NCBI GenBank assembly: GCA_963821705.1
Contig: CAWGEV010000006.1
Location: 372,001-436,000, forward strand
Direction of reading: 5' to 3'
DNA: 64,000 nt
Origin: DASUPK01 sp963821705
GTDB taxonomy: Bacteria > Actinomycetota > Thermoleophilia > Solirubrobacterales > 70-9
Shown: positions 24,676 to 33,669 of the stretch, in pieces
Numbering within the stretch: the first letter of the stretch is position 1
Layout: every line of letters begins with the position of its first letter
Notes under the pieces: model-generated
Seen by the model: only the letters and a program-made list of their open reading frames with translations
What the model was told of the DNA's origin: nothing
Database searches by the model: none
Translations under genes and position numbers: made by a program

Positions 24676-24810
24676 ATGGACGAGGGGCTCTGGCAACTCG
24701 CCCTTGAAGGCGCTGGGCTCTCGCCGCGCGAGGACGGCCTCTGGCGCGATCGAGGTGAGACAGTTGCTGCGGTGATCGCGGATGCGGGCGAGCGGAGGGC
24801 GACCCGGTGA
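24676..24810 (+). CDS. Small ORF coupled to the GH3 gene
   Basis: Encodes 44 residues, MDEGLWQLALEGAGLSPRED onward, acidic and then Arg-rich. Its TGA overlaps the GTG at 24807 (GTGA), the coupling arrangement used by real gene pairs elsewhere here. No family is recognised and no Shine-Dalgarno is clear. The 156 nt upstream (24520-24675) hold nothing else I can assign. It could be a real short gene or chance. Confidence 0.35.
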   Translation: MDEGLWQLALEGAGLSPREDGLWRDRGETVAAVIADAGERRATR

Positions 24811-26299
24811 CGCGGGAGCGTCTTCCTCCGGATTCCGACTTCGAGTGGACCGACGCGCCCGCGCAACCGCGTCGCCACCCCCGGAGCGCGATCCGTTCAA
24901 CACAGGCGAGCGGGACTCGTTCAAGCCACCACCCGCGCCAGCCCCCCCGGAGACCGGCCGACGGGAGCCCTTCGACGGCGGCGAGCCGGTTTCCGAGCCT
25001 GAACCCGCCGAGACCCTGCGGCGCAGCTATGAGGGGGACCCGTTCACGACGGAGGAGCGACCACGGCGGCGGCGGGGCAGGAAGGGTCGCCGCCGTGACC
25101 GCCCCCGGCGCAGCGGCGAAGGAGGGAACGAGCGGCCGGGGCGCCGAGAGCGTCGCGGGAGGCGCCTGCGGCGCCGCGACCTGCGAGCCGGGGTGCGGAG
25201 GCGGCGGGACCTCGCTGTCGGGGCCGTGGCTGCTGCGGCTCTGGCGGGCGTGGTCTTGCTGCTCTCGGGCGGAAGCGGCGGTGGGGGCGGAGGTTCAGGG
25301 CTCCCGCTGAAGAAGCTCGTGGGCCAGACGATCGTCGGGAAGATGGGAGACGGGGGCCCCGACAAGACGATGCTCAAGCAGGTGCGGCAGGGCGAGCTCG
25401 GAAACCTGATCGTCCTGCCGCACGACGCAACCAGCCTCGAGCGGAACGTCGCCAGGGTCCAGAAGGCAGCGAGGGAGGGTGGAAACCCGCCTCTGCCGAT
25501 CATGATCAACCAAGAGGGCGGCTACGTGAAGCGGCTGCCGGGACCGCCCAATATGTCGCCCAATGAGCTAGGCCGCTCCGGCGATGCGAACGCCGCCAAG
25601 GCGGAGGGCCACAGCACCGGAGGCTTCCTGGCGAACCTCGGCGTCAACGTCAACCTGGCGCCACTGCTGGACGTGTCCCTGCCGCGGACGGCCGACACGA
25701 TCGCCTCCCGCACATATGGGCCCGACGAATCGAAGGTCGCCGAGCTCGGGACCGGCTTCATCGAGGGTCTGCAGGGCGCCGGCGTCGCCGCCACCGCCAA
25801 GCACTTCCCGGGACTCGGGCTTTCAACCGTGGACACCGACTTCGGCAGATCCAGCGTTGTGGCGACCCCGGCCGAGCAGGCCGCCGCACTGGCGCCGTTC
25901 AAGGCCGCGATCGACGCGGGCGTCGATCTGGTGATGGTGTCGACCGCCGTCTATCCGAACCTGGGATCCCAGAGTCCGGCGGCGCTCGCGAACACGATCG
26001 TCGACGGACAGCTGCGTAACAGGTTCGGCTTCAAGGGTCCGATCATCACCGACGACCTCGAGGCGAGATCGATCACCGATCTGACTACCTCGGAGCGTGC
26101 CGCGGTCTCAGCACTCCGGGGTGGCGACGACCTGCTCCTGTTCGCCCACCACGTGAACACCGCCGCCGGCGCCTTCCGGGCGGCCGTGCGGGCCGCCAAC
26201 GCGGGCCAGCTCGATCGCACTGCGCTTCAGGCCGCCTACGACCGGGTGGTCACGTTGAAGCGCTCGCTCGTCCGCAACCCGGGAGCGCCCGCCGCCTAG
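24807..26299 (+). CDS. Membrane-anchored GH3 family beta-N-acetylhexosaminidase-like protein (frameshift in N-terminal region)
   Basis: The GTG at 24807 gives TRERLPPDSDFEWTDAPAQP. Near 24876-24880, in a CCCCC run, the sense moves to another frame (ERDPFNTGERDSFKPP), consistent with one missing C. The frame ending at 26299 can be read back only to 24782 otherwise. Next come a disordered Pro/acidic segment with repeated DPF-x-x-GE motifs, an Arg-rich stretch, one helix (AVGAVAAAALAGVVLLL) and a GH3 domain. GH3 motifs are IMINQEGGYVKRL, TAKHFPGLGLS and ITDDLEARSI (catalytic Asp). NagZ-type enzymes recycle or trim peptidoglycan; here the domain is outside the membrane. Confidence 0.8.
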
Positions 26300-26371
26300 C
26301 TGACGTTCAAGGTCGTCCAGCCATAGGGCCGCCCCCTAAGGTTCACACGCGGCTCAGCCGATTAGAGGGCT

Positions 26372-27607
26372 GTGAAGAGGTTCAGCCTGGTCTGCTGCTG
26401 CCTGCTGGTGGGTTTCTGCACCGTGCTCGCCCCGCAGGCCGCCGGCAAGGCCCATCACCACCGGGGCTTCGGCCCTCGCAACTTCAGCATCGTCCAGCAG
26501 AGCTTCACGCTGACCGGGTCCAATTCCAATCAGCGGCTGGTGGTCCAATGCCCCAACCAGGGCACGCCCTACGGAGGCTCGATGTCCGCCACACCGACGC
26601 CCCTCCCCGACGGCGAGGGTGCCTACCCGCACTCCTATGAGCGGCTCGGCATTCAGCACGGCTGGCATGTGAGCGCCGTCCTGTTCGACCCGCAGGCCGC
26701 CGCGACGCCGCGGACCGCGACCCTGCAGGCCGTCTGCGGGCCGTGGGCCGGCCGGGTGCTGGAGGGGTTCCGGGTCGCCTTCGTCGGCCCCGGCCAGACC
26801 TCCACGGCCGTCGCCACCTGCCCGAACGGCACCCGGCTCTTCTCGGGCGGCTTCCAGCGCACCGACTTCACCTCGGGCGGTGGCGTCTACGTGACGGAAT
26901 CGCGCGCGATTTCGGACCGGTCGTGGTCCGTCACCGGCCACGCACTCGGCAGCTGGGGCGGCGAGATGGCCGCGCTCGTCTATTGCATGGCCTCGAGGCA
27001 GGACCTGGTCACCGAGGTCTCCGCCGACGCCTCCACTTCTTCCGGACCGACGAGCTCGCTCCGCCTGCACGACTACATGACCGCCACCACCCCGGCCTGC
27101 CCACCGGGCAACCAGATGGTCTCCGGCGGCTTCTCCGAGAACGGCTCGACGGCGGCCTTCTTCGCCAACGGCGTCTTCAACCCGGACGGCACCTGGTCCG
27201 CCTCGGCCTTCAACTACTTCGGTGCCTCCTCGACCAAGCTGACCGCGTACGCATACTGCCTGCCACTCGCCCTGGCCCACTTCGGCCAGCACGGGAACGC
27301 CAAGAAGATCCCCCACCCGAAGATCGTGCAGGCCCCGCCGATCCTCGATGCGGCGCTCAAGTCGGCGATCGCGGCCCGCGTCGGGTCGCGCGACGGCTGC
27401 TACCCGGGCCCGAGCGCACTCGCGGACGAAATCCGCAGGGACGGGGTGGGCGCCGCGGTCGCGGCGGACATGCACGGCGTGGGACGCGCCGGGGTCGTCT
27501 ACGTGCTCACGAACGGGATGGCGTGCGACCGCGTCCTGCTGGCCACCCGTTCCCACGGCCACGTCATCCTGATCGACTCGCAGTCGGACCAGGTCACCGA
27601 GCACTGA
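26372..27607 (+). CDS. Secreted protein with three Cys/Gly-rich repeats
   Basis: 411 residues with signal peptide (KRFSLVCCCLLVGFCTVLAPQAAG). Three repeats of about 100 residues each open with a Cys-x3-Gly and Gly-Gly element and close with a Cys: QCPNQGTPYGGSM to LQAVC, TCPNGTRLFSGGFQ to LVYC, and ACPPGNQMVSGGFS to YAYC. Similar repeats occur in many actinobacterial exported proteins of unknown role. The C-terminal 80 residues (DAALKSAIAARVGSRDGCYP) form a separate small domain. GTG start; no catalytic motif recognised. Confidence 0.65.
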   Translation: MKRFSLVCCCLLVGFCTVLAPQAAGKAHHHRGFGPRNFSIVQQSFTLTGSNSNQRLVVQCPNQGTPYGGSMSATPTPLPDGEGAYPHSYERLGIQHGWHVSAVLFDPQAAATPRTATLQAVCGPWAGRVLEGFRVAFVGPGQTSTAVATCPNGTRLFSGGFQRTDFTSGGGVYVTESRAISDRSWSVTGHALGSWGGEMAALVYCMASRQDLVTEVSADASTSSGPTSSLRLHDYMTATTPACPPGNQMVSGGFSENGSTAAFFANGVFNPDGTWSASAFNYFGASSTKLTAYAYCLPLALAHFGQHGNAKKIPHPKIVQAPPILDAALKSAIAARVGSRDGCYPGPSALADEIRRDGVGAAVAADMHGVGRAGVVYVLTNGMACDRVLLATRSHGHVILIDSQSDQVTEH

Positions 27608-27682
27608 GCGGGGGCGGGACCCCGTCATCGCCGGTGCTCAGCACGGATGCGAGCGCATTGCGGATCGGTCACGGTTCACTAC

Positions 27683-28759
27683 ATGCCCGCAGCGAGGCGA
27701 TCCCGCCTGGTTCTGTTCAACGTCCTTGCTCTCGTGCTCGGGGTGACGGTCGGTCTGACCGCCGGCAGCGCCCTTGCGAAGAAGAAGGCGGGCCTTCCGC
27801 CGATCCATGTGCGCGGGACCGTCTACACGTTCGACAATCAGACCCCGATAGCCGGGGCGACTGTGCGGGTCGCCGAGCTCCCGGGTCTGAGCGCGCAGTC
27901 GGGGCCGGATGGCAGCTACGACCTCCTGGTCCCCGACGGCACCCGGTTCACTCCGTACGCGGACGCCGCCGGCCACCATCGCATCTATCTGCAGACCTAT
28001 GTCAGCCAGGGCAAGGACCTCGAGCGGGTCAACTTCCAGGTGCCCTCCGACGCCGCCTACAACGGGCTTGCGTTGATCCTCTCGGTACCGCGCGACGCGA
28101 ACAACCAGCTGGTCAACTGCGCTGTCGTCTCCACCTTCAGCACCGTCAACGTGCGCGATCTCAGCTTCAACGACTTCGTCGCCTACGGAGCCCACGGCGT
28201 TGCGGGCGCGACGGCCAGCGCCAGCCCGGCTCTGCCCAACCCGGTCTACTTCAACGAGTCGGTCGTCCCGGACGCCTCGCGGACCGCGTCCTCGGTTGAC
28301 GGCGGTGTCGTCTGGCCCGTGGTGCCTGCGGGGGTCTACCGGTTCACGGCCCAACATTCGTCGACCCGCTTCGCCCCGTTCCGCGCCACCTGCGAGCCCG
28401 GACGGGTCGTCAATGCCAACCCGCCTCAGGGGTTCTACGAGCTCCGTCCCGGCGAGAAGATCGACTCCTCCGTCGCCGCGTCGCTCGCCTCCGCACACTT
28501 CGACCTCAGGGGCTCCAAGGATCGCTTGAAGATGCGGGTCAAGGCCCGCGAGTACGTCGCCCTGAGCGGCGTGCTGCGGCGCGGCAAGCAGACCCGAGCC
28601 ACACGTCGAACCAAGGGCTATGCGCCGGGCAAGCGAACCCTGGCCTTCCCGATCGGCCACGGCCTCGCCGGCAAGCGGATCGTGGCGAAGCTGACGGTGG
28701 AGGATGGTCAGGGCAACCTGAAAGCGCTGACCCGAAAGCTGAAGGTTCCCGGGCGCTGA
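27683..28759 (+). CDS. Secreted protein with carboxypeptidase-regulatory-like (Ig-like) domain
   Basis: 358 residues from MPAARRSRLVLFNVLAL; signal helix LVLGVTVGLTAGSALA. Residues about 45-95 form a CarboxypepD_reg-like beta-sandwich (GTVYTFDNQTPIAGATVRVA, SGPDGSYDLLVPDGTRF). The middle contains PVVPAGVYRFTAQHSSTRFA, and the C-terminus is basic and beta-rich. An ATG at 27647 would add 12 residues before the signal and is less likely. No enzyme motif is recognised. Likely a surface or matrix protein. Confidence 0.65.
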   Translation: MPAARRSRLVLFNVLALVLGVTVGLTAGSALAKKKAGLPPIHVRGTVYTFDNQTPIAGATVRVAELPGLSAQSGPDGSYDLLVPDGTRFTPYADAAGHHRIYLQTYVSQGKDLERVNFQVPSDAAYNGLALILSVPRDANNQLVNCAVVSTFSTVNVRDLSFNDFVAYGAHGVAGATASASPALPNPVYFNESVVPDASRTASSVDGGVVWPVVPAGVYRFTAQHSSTRFAPFRATCEPGRVVNANPPQGFYELRPGEKIDSSVAASLASAHFDLRGSKDRLKMRVKAREYVALSGVLRRGKQTRATRRTKGYAPGKRTLAFPIGHGLAGKRIVAKLTVEDGQGNLKALTRKLKVPGR

Positions 28760-28769
28760 CCGGCGCGGA

Positions 28770-28775
28770 TAGGGT
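28770..28775 (+). promoter_or_regulatory. -10 element TAGGGT for the VOC gene at 28783
   Basis: TAGGGT is followed by 7 nt and a GTG start, with no Shine-Dalgarno. Another instance of the leaderless arrangement. Confidence 0.4.
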
Positions 28776-28782
28776 TCGGGCC

Positions 28783-29160
28783 GTGAGGCTGATCCACACC
28801 TGCTACCGGATCACCGATCCCGATCGATCGGTCGCCTTCTACGAGGCCCTCGGACTCGAGAAACGCCGCGAGATGCCGATCCGCGACGAGGCGATCAACA
28901 TCTTCATGGGGGTGCCGGGTGAGGAGTTGCCCGAGCTCGAGCTGACCCATAACTTCGGCGTGGATAGCTACGAGCTTGGCACCGCCTATGGCCACGTGGC
29001 ACTCACGGTCGACGACCTGGACGTCACCCTCGAGCATCTCGAGGAGATGGGGATCGAACCTGAGAAGCCCCCTTATCGAATCCACGAGGGAGGCTCGCGT
29101 CTCTGCTTCGTCAGGGACCCCGACGGCTACAGGGTCGAGCTGCTCGAGTTGAAGGGCTGA
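28783..29160 (+). CDS. Lactoylglutathione lyase-like VOC protein (glyoxalase I type)
   Basis: 125 residues (GTG) RLIHTCYRITDPDRSVAFYE. This N-terminus is the glyoxalase I/GloA pattern with the first metal His. ELELTHNFGVDSYELGTAYG carries the Glu and the substrate loop, GHVALTVDDL the second His and CFVRDPDGYRVELLEL the second Glu. All four metal ligands of the family appear present. It detoxifies methylglyoxal or a related hemithioacetal, whose thiol in actinobacteria may be mycothiol. It converges with dodecin 1 across a strong hairpin. Confidence 0.87.
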   Translation: MRLIHTCYRITDPDRSVAFYEALGLEKRREMPIRDEAINIFMGVPGEELPELELTHNFGVDSYELGTAYGHVALTVDDLDVTLEHLEEMGIEPEKPPYRIHEGGSRLCFVRDPDGYRVELLELKG

Positions 29161-29170
29161 GGGGCGAGGC

Positions 29171-29202
29171 CCGAGGACCGCCGGTCAGGCGGCGGTCCTC
29201 GG
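29171..29202. terminator. Strong bidirectional hairpin between VOC and dodecin 1 genes
   Basis: CCGAGGACCGCC and GGCGGTCCTCGG form a perfect 12-bp stem with an 8-nt loop, 10 nt after one stop and 11 nt before the other. No T run, as often in high-GC genomes. Confidence 0.7.
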
Positions 29203-29213
29203 TGACCGAGCCG

Positions 29214-29426
29214 CTACTCCTTGTCGTACTTGAACGAGACCCCGAGCCGGATGCGGAACTCGGAGACCTTTCCGTCGTCGATCGTCACGTCCTGACGAAT
29301 GACCTCGGCGATTCGCAGGTCTCGCACGGTCTCGCTGACCTTCTCAACTGCGTTCTTGGTCGCCTGCTCCCACGAATCCGAGCTGACGCCGACCACTTCA
29401 GTGACTCGATAGACGCTGTCTGCCAT
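29214..29426 (-). CDS. Dodecin (copy 1)
   Basis: 70 residues beginning ADSVYRVTEVVGVSSDSWEQ and ending GVSFKYDKE. Length and sequence are those of dodecins, dodecameric flavin/CoA-binding shells that buffer riboflavin or FMN. The Met at 29426 is preceded by AAGGAGAG, so longer starts are rejected. A near-identical copy lies at 48784-48996 with a conserved upstream region. Confidence 0.93.
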   Translation of the reverse strand: MADSVYRVTEVVGVSSDSWEQATKNAVEKVSETVRDLRIAEVIRQDVTIDDGKVSEFRIRLGVSFKYDKE

Positions 29427-29508
29427 CCATCTCTCCTTGGGTAGGGACCGGTGCCCGCGTAGCCTCACACTTCCGGCCCCTACATACCGGCTCGCGGAGC
29501 CACCTGGC

Positions 29509-30354
29509 CTAGTTCGTGCCGGTCAATTCTGAGTGCAGCTCCTCCGCGTAGTCGAGCGGATCCTCGAAGCAGCGCTCCGGGAGAACGCCTTGGTAGCGAA
29601 TCGCCTCCCCGACGGTCGGCCAGCCGACGCGCTCGGCGAGCTCATAGCTTCGAATCGCCTTCTCGATCCGCTCGTCGGTGTCCCCGAAGTCGTGGAACAG
29701 CATCATCGTCGTGCGTGGGAAATAGGCGAAGCGGACGAGCGGGCGCAGCACCAGGTTGGTGAGGATCGGGCAGTCGAACTTCGCCACCTCCTCGCGGACC
29801 TTCGGGCCGACGGTGCGCTCCTGCTCGAACCGGAGCGCCGTCGCGAAGACCTCGGCGCGATCGGCGGCCGACAGTTTTCGACCGGCGCGGCGCGCGTGGT
29901 GGACGCGGCCGAGGGCCTCGAGCAACTCGGGTGGCAGGACCTCGCTCGCGCCCTCGTCCTCGCCGAACTGCTTGCTGAAGTGGTAGTTCGTGTAGGTGTC
30001 CATGAAGACCGATCGGTTCGCCTGCTTGAACCCCTGCGAGAACTCGAAGAGCATGTAGGCGCGCCGAGCCCGCTCCTCGCGGTCGTAGAAGTAGCGGTAG
30101 CTGATCATGCGGCTGACCGCGCCCCGCCGCTCGTAGAAGGCGTGCGCCCAAAGCGCTCCATGCAGCGCCACCTCCGGGAAGGCGTGGTTTCCTCCAGAGT
30201 CGACGAAGATCGAGTGCAGGATCGCGACCCGCTGAGGGATGTCGCCCGGTCCGCCGGCGAGGCGAACTGCGTCCTCACGGATCCGCTCATAGTCGGCGCG
30301 CAATGCAGCGTCGCTGCCCATGGCCTGATCGTCAAGCTCCGAGGTTCGGATCAC
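29509..30354 (-). CDS. Conserved-looking hypothetical protein
   Basis: 281 residues, soluble, rich in Arg, Glu, His and Tyr, with no signal peptide or membrane segment. Notable segments are GGNHAFPEVALHGALWAHAF, FYDREERARRAYMLFEFSQG, FKQANRSVFMDTYTNYHFSK and a late MMLFHDFGDTDERIEKAI. Several His/Asp/Glu suggest a metal-binding helical protein, but no family is recognised. The start is a GTG at 30354. Monocistronic between dodecin 1 and the next small gene. Confidence 0.7.
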   Translation of the reverse strand: MIRTSELDDQAMGSDAALRADYERIREDAVRLAGGPGDIPQRVAILHSIFVDSGGNHAFPEVALHGALWAHAFYERRGAVSRMISYRYFYDREERARRAYMLFEFSQGFKQANRSVFMDTYTNYHFSKQFGEDEGASEVLPPELLEALGRVHHARRAGRKLSAADRAEVFATALRFEQERTVGPKVREEVAKFDCPILTNLVLRPLVRFAYFPRTTMMLFHDFGDTDERIEKAIRSYELAERVGWPTVGEAIRYQGVLPERCFEDPLDYAEELHSELTGTN

Positions 30355-30410
30355 GTTGGGCTTGGGGTGGCGGACCGAGTTGAGCGCTACGGGTGCCGCT
30401 CGGACGCGTA

Positions 30411-30689
30411 CTACGCGCCCGCCGCAGCAGCCTCTGGAAGGCCGATCGCGTTCTCGTCATCGATCGGGATGTAGGTGTTCTCGGTCACGCTCGCGGTAGC
30501 GGGGTCGAGCCACTCCTTGAGCGAGTCGATCGAGTCCGCCTCCCAGAGGCAGGTCGCCACCGACCCGTCCTGGGGCGGGAGGAACTGACGCAACTTGAAA
30601 CCGGGTCCGCCCCCTTCGGCGACCTCCGCGGCGTCCATTGAGGAGAACTTCTCCAGATCGGTGATCCGGTGCTCCACGACGATATGCAT
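30411..30689 (-). CDS. Small hypothetical protein, ferredoxin-like/dimeric barrel type
   Basis: 92 residues beginning HIVVEHRITDLEKFSSMDAA. The middle GFKLRQFLPPQDGSVATCLW and WEADSIDSLKEWLDPATASV resemble small stress/monooxygenase-like alpha-beta proteins of actinobacteria. The Met at 30689 is preceded by AAGGAGG with 4-5 nt spacing, which excludes the longer frame. It lies 80 nt after the hydrolase-glycosyltransferase fusion, same strand. Function unknown. Confidence 0.65.
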   Translation of the reverse strand: MHIVVEHRITDLEKFSSMDAAEVAEGGGPGFKLRQFLPPQDGSVATCLWEADSIDSLKEWLDPATASVTENTYIPIDDENAIGLPEAAAAGA

Positions 30690-30770
30690 GACTACCTCCT
30701 TGTAGTCGAGGAAAGGCGACCCTACTCCGTTGTCGTCCTCAGCCACTGCCCCGTGAGTGTGAAAACCTGA

Positions 30771-32966
30771 CTAGAGGAGCTCGGCGAGGTGCCTGGCCGC
30801 CTTCATGGCGCCGTCGACCTCCACGTCGCGGTAGTCGACCGCGCGACCGATCTCTTCCGCGATCGCCGTTGCGATCACCTCCGGTGCGGAGTCGTCGAAG
30901 TCCATGCGGCGCCCGGCGCCGTAGCGCTCAAGTCGGTGATGGACATGGAAATTCTGCTCGAAGTGGTGGCGCAGCGGGAAGTAGAGGAAGGGGCGCTTCT
31001 GAGCGGTCAGCTCCATCGACGTGGTCAGGCCCCCCTGCACCACCGCCAGGTCGCAGGCAGCCAGGTGCCGGTAGAGGTTGTGGACGTAGGGCACCACCTC
31101 GAGCCCGTCCCGCGAGGGCAGTGACGCGGGGTCTATGCGGGGTCCGGCGACCACGATCATGCGCAACTCCGGAACCCGCTCCTTGGCGGCGGGGAACGCG
31201 GCGATCACCCTTCTCAGCAGATCGCCGCCCACGCCCGACCCGCCGACCGTGACGATGCAGACACGCTCGTCGCTGGCGTAGCCGAGCTCATCCCGCAGGG
31301 CCTCGCGATCTCCGAGCTCGGCGGGGTCGAAGCCGGTCACGTAGCCGGTGAAGTCGAAATGGCGCTCGGTCCAGTCGCGGATCATCGGCAGCTGGGGCCC
31401 AAGCCGCTCGTCGACGATGTCGTCCGGATTGCCCACGAACAGCGCCGTGTCGCGAACCTCGGGATGGTGGGCGATGTGATCGACCATGTCGGCGTTGTAG
31501 TCGGCGGTCACGTAAGCCTCGCGCTCGCCCCCGTCGCCCATGGGCAGGAACCCCACGAAGTCGGTCAGCCAGGCGAACGGGACCCGCTTCTCGCGTGGGT
31601 TCTCGTGCAGGTAGTAGTCCAGCTCCCAGGCCTCGTCACCGATCCAAAGGTCGTAGCGCTCATCGCGCACCACGTCGTGGAAGAGCATGAAGTTGGCCGC
31701 CAGGATCTCGTCCATGCGGCGCAACGCCTGGAAGCAGTGCAGGTCGTGCTCCGCTGACTCCGACTCGATGTGGTGGGACTCGTTCGCCAAGTGCGCGCTG
31801 GCGGGGTGGATGCGCTCGCCCTCTCCCTCCAGCACCCTGGTAACCGGGTCCTGCGCGAGCCAGTCGATCTGGAGGTCTGGCTCAAGCCGGCGCAGCTCGC
31901 GCGCGATCGCGACGTCGCGCTGCGCGTGTCCAAGCCCGATCGGCGAGGAGATGTACAGGGCACGGGGACGACCGTCTGGTCGATAGACGGTGGGGTCGCG
32001 GGGCGTGCGTCGGCGCCCGAAAGCGTCCTCGGCGAAATCTCGCAGCGCCAGGTTGACCTGGACCGGTTTTCGCGCATGCGGGAAATGGCCTGCGCCACGG
32101 ACCACCTCGAGCTTCCCGTCGCCGAGGCGGGCCAGCGCGCGACCGTCGCGGGGCGGCGTGATCTTGTCGCGGTCACCCTGAACGACCAACACCCGGCAAT
32201 CCAGGTTCCGTGCCAGGCTGCGCAGGGTGGGCCGGTCGCGGTGGATGTGACCCATCGCTGTGGCGCCGAGCGTCTCTGCGTCCGTGTCCAGCGCCCAGGC
32301 CACGCCGTCCTCGACGCCCTTGGTCGAATGAGGCTCCGAGAAGCATCGTGAGATGAACCAGTCCGCGAACTGGGGATAGTCCTGGCTCCACTGGATCGGA
32401 TTCATCTGCCCCCACCAGACCGGATCCATCTTCCCCAACCGGCGCTGCAAGCGCTCGGGGGTTCGGAGCAGGACCGTCCAGTGGGACGGGGTGTATGGGA
32501 AGAGCGGCCCTATGAAGGCGGCGCCGGCAACGCGATCGGGAGCCAGCTGCGCCAGCTCCAGCAGGTACTGGGCGCCACGCGAAAGGCTCGCCATGACCGC
32601 TTTTTCGGTTCCGGTCGCGTCCATCACGGCGAGGCAGTCGCGTGCGAACTCACCGGCTCCGTAGCGTCGCGGGTCGCGGCAGCGATCGGAGCGGCCGTTG
32701 CCGAGCCCGTCCATTGTCAGCACCCGGAAATGGCGCGCGAAGTACGCGATCTGCATCTTCCAGTGACGGGAGTGGACCAGCGACCAGGTGGGCAGCAGGA
32801 AGATGGTTTCCTCGCCCTCCCCGTACACCTCGTAGAAGAGCTGCAGCCCGTCGCGCTCGACGAAGCCCTCAGTCTCCGGATAGCGGGCGCGGCTCTGCTC
32901 GCCGTCGCGGCCGATCGACTGCTCGGCGGGCTGCAGCGGGGCAGCGGTTTCCAGGATCGCCTTCAC
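30771..32966 (-). CDS. Alpha/beta hydrolase fused to a UDP-glycosyltransferase-like domain
   Basis: 731 residues from the GTG at 32966. The N-terminal domain (about 30-330) is an alpha/beta hydrolase: nucleophile Ser129 in MASLSRGAQYLL (SxSxG instead of GxSxG), acid Asp in VVQGDRDKITPP, His in GAGHFPHARKPV. The C-terminal domain (about 345-731) is a GT-B-like transferase beginning ALYISSPIGLGHAQRDVAIA, with a donor-site segment AVVQGGLTTSMELTAQKRPF of the MurG/GT28-UGT type. No membrane segment. The start overlaps the TetR stop (GTGA), so the two form an operon. Linking lipid/ester hydrolysis to glycosylation in one chain is unusual; substrate unknown. Confidence 0.82.
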   Translation of the reverse strand: MKAILETAAPLQPAEQSIGRDGEQSRARYPETEGFVERDGLQLFYEVYGEGEETIFLLPTWSLVHSRHWKMQIAYFARHFRVLTMDGLGNGRSDRCRDPRRYGAGEFARDCLAVMDATGTEKAVMASLSRGAQYLLELAQLAPDRVAGAAFIGPLFPYTPSHWTVLLRTPERLQRRLGKMDPVWWGQMNPIQWSQDYPQFADWFISRCFSEPHSTKGVEDGVAWALDTDAETLGATAMGHIHRDRPTLRSLARNLDCRVLVVQGDRDKITPPRDGRALARLGDGKLEVVRGAGHFPHARKPVQVNLALRDFAEDAFGRRRTPRDPTVYRPDGRPRALYISSPIGLGHAQRDVAIARELRRLEPDLQIDWLAQDPVTRVLEGEGERIHPASAHLANESHHIESESAEHDLHCFQALRRMDEILAANFMLFHDVVRDERYDLWIGDEAWELDYYLHENPREKRVPFAWLTDFVGFLPMGDGGEREAYVTADYNADMVDHIAHHPEVRDTALFVGNPDDIVDERLGPQLPMIRDWTERHFDFTGYVTGFDPAELGDREALRDELGYASDERVCIVTVGGSGVGGDLLRRVIAAFPAAKERVPELRMIVVAGPRIDPASLPSRDGLEVVPYVHNLYRHLAACDLAVVQGGLTTSMELTAQKRPFLYFPLRHHFEQNFHVHHRLERYGAGRRMDFDDSAPEVIATAIAEEIGRAVDYRDVEVDGAMKAARHLAELL

Positions 32967-33592
32967 GGCTTTCCCTGCTCGAGCTCGGTGAGCCAGCCGT
33001 CTATCGCTGCCAGCAACTCGGCGTGTCCGCGGTCGAAGCCCAGGAGGCGCTCGTTCAGCAGGCCCTTGTTGAACTGCATGACCAGCGCCGCCAGGGCCTC
33101 GGCCGAGAAGCGGGAGCTGTCGAGGCTGTACTCGTCGATTGCCTGCGCGAGCGCGTCGTGGAGCAGCGAGCGCCAGCTCTCGTTGACGGCGTGCAGCCGC
33201 TCGCGCATCTCGGGCTTGCTCCAGGCGAGCGCTTCGAGCTCCGCCCACACCTTGGGATACCCAGCCGCGAGGTCCTCCTCGATGTAGCCCACGGCGGTAC
33301 GCCATTTCTCGGCGAAGGGCGCATCGGTTCCGTACATCGCCCGCTGGCGGTCCAGCACGCGGCCGGTGAACCGCTCCAGCGTCTGCAGCAGCAGCTCGTC
33401 AACCGAGCCGAAGTAGTAGTGGACGAGCCCGTGGTTCTGCCCCGCCTCGCTGGCGAGCTGCCGCGTCGAGATGCCCGCGGCACCCTCCCTGACCAGCAGC
33501 CGCTCGGCGGCATCGAGAAAGGCCTCGACGTTGGCCTCCCTGATCGAGGGCTGGCCATTCTCGACTCCCGCGGTTGCAAGGCCTTTAGTCAT
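32963..33592 (-). CDS. TetR-family regulator of the hydrolase-glycosyltransferase fusion
   Basis: 209 residues. The HTH is VEAFLDAAERLLVREGAAGI followed by STRQLASEAGQNHGLVHYYF (TetR recognition helix). The helical ligand domain contains AEKWRTAVGYIEEDLAAGYP. The ATG at 33592 abuts a perfect palindrome. Its stop overlaps the GTG of the fusion gene by 4 nt. It most likely represses its own operon. Confidence 0.9.
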   Translation of the reverse strand: MTKGLATAGVENGQPSIREANVEAFLDAAERLLVREGAAGISTRQLASEAGQNHGLVHYYFGSVDELLLQTLERFTGRVLDRQRAMYGTDAPFAEKWRTAVGYIEEDLAAGYPKVWAELEALAWSKPEMRERLHAVNESWRSLLHDALAQAIDEYSLDSSRFSAEALAALVMQFNKGLLNERLLGFDRGHAELLAAIDGWLTELEQGKP

Positions 33593-33605
33593 CTGACTTA
33601 GTCAG
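33593..33605. promoter_or_regulatory. Palindrome next to the TetR start, candidate autoregulatory operator
   Basis: CTGACT-T-AGTCAG is a perfect 13-nt palindrome immediately upstream of the TetR start codon, flanked on both sides by further TCATC/TTAGTC sequences. Position and symmetry fit a TetR operator. Confidence 0.6.
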
Positions 33606-33669
33606 TCATCTAAGCACCGGAGGGAGCGGTTGTCAACCTGCTCGCGGCTTGATCCGGCAACGGAATGCG

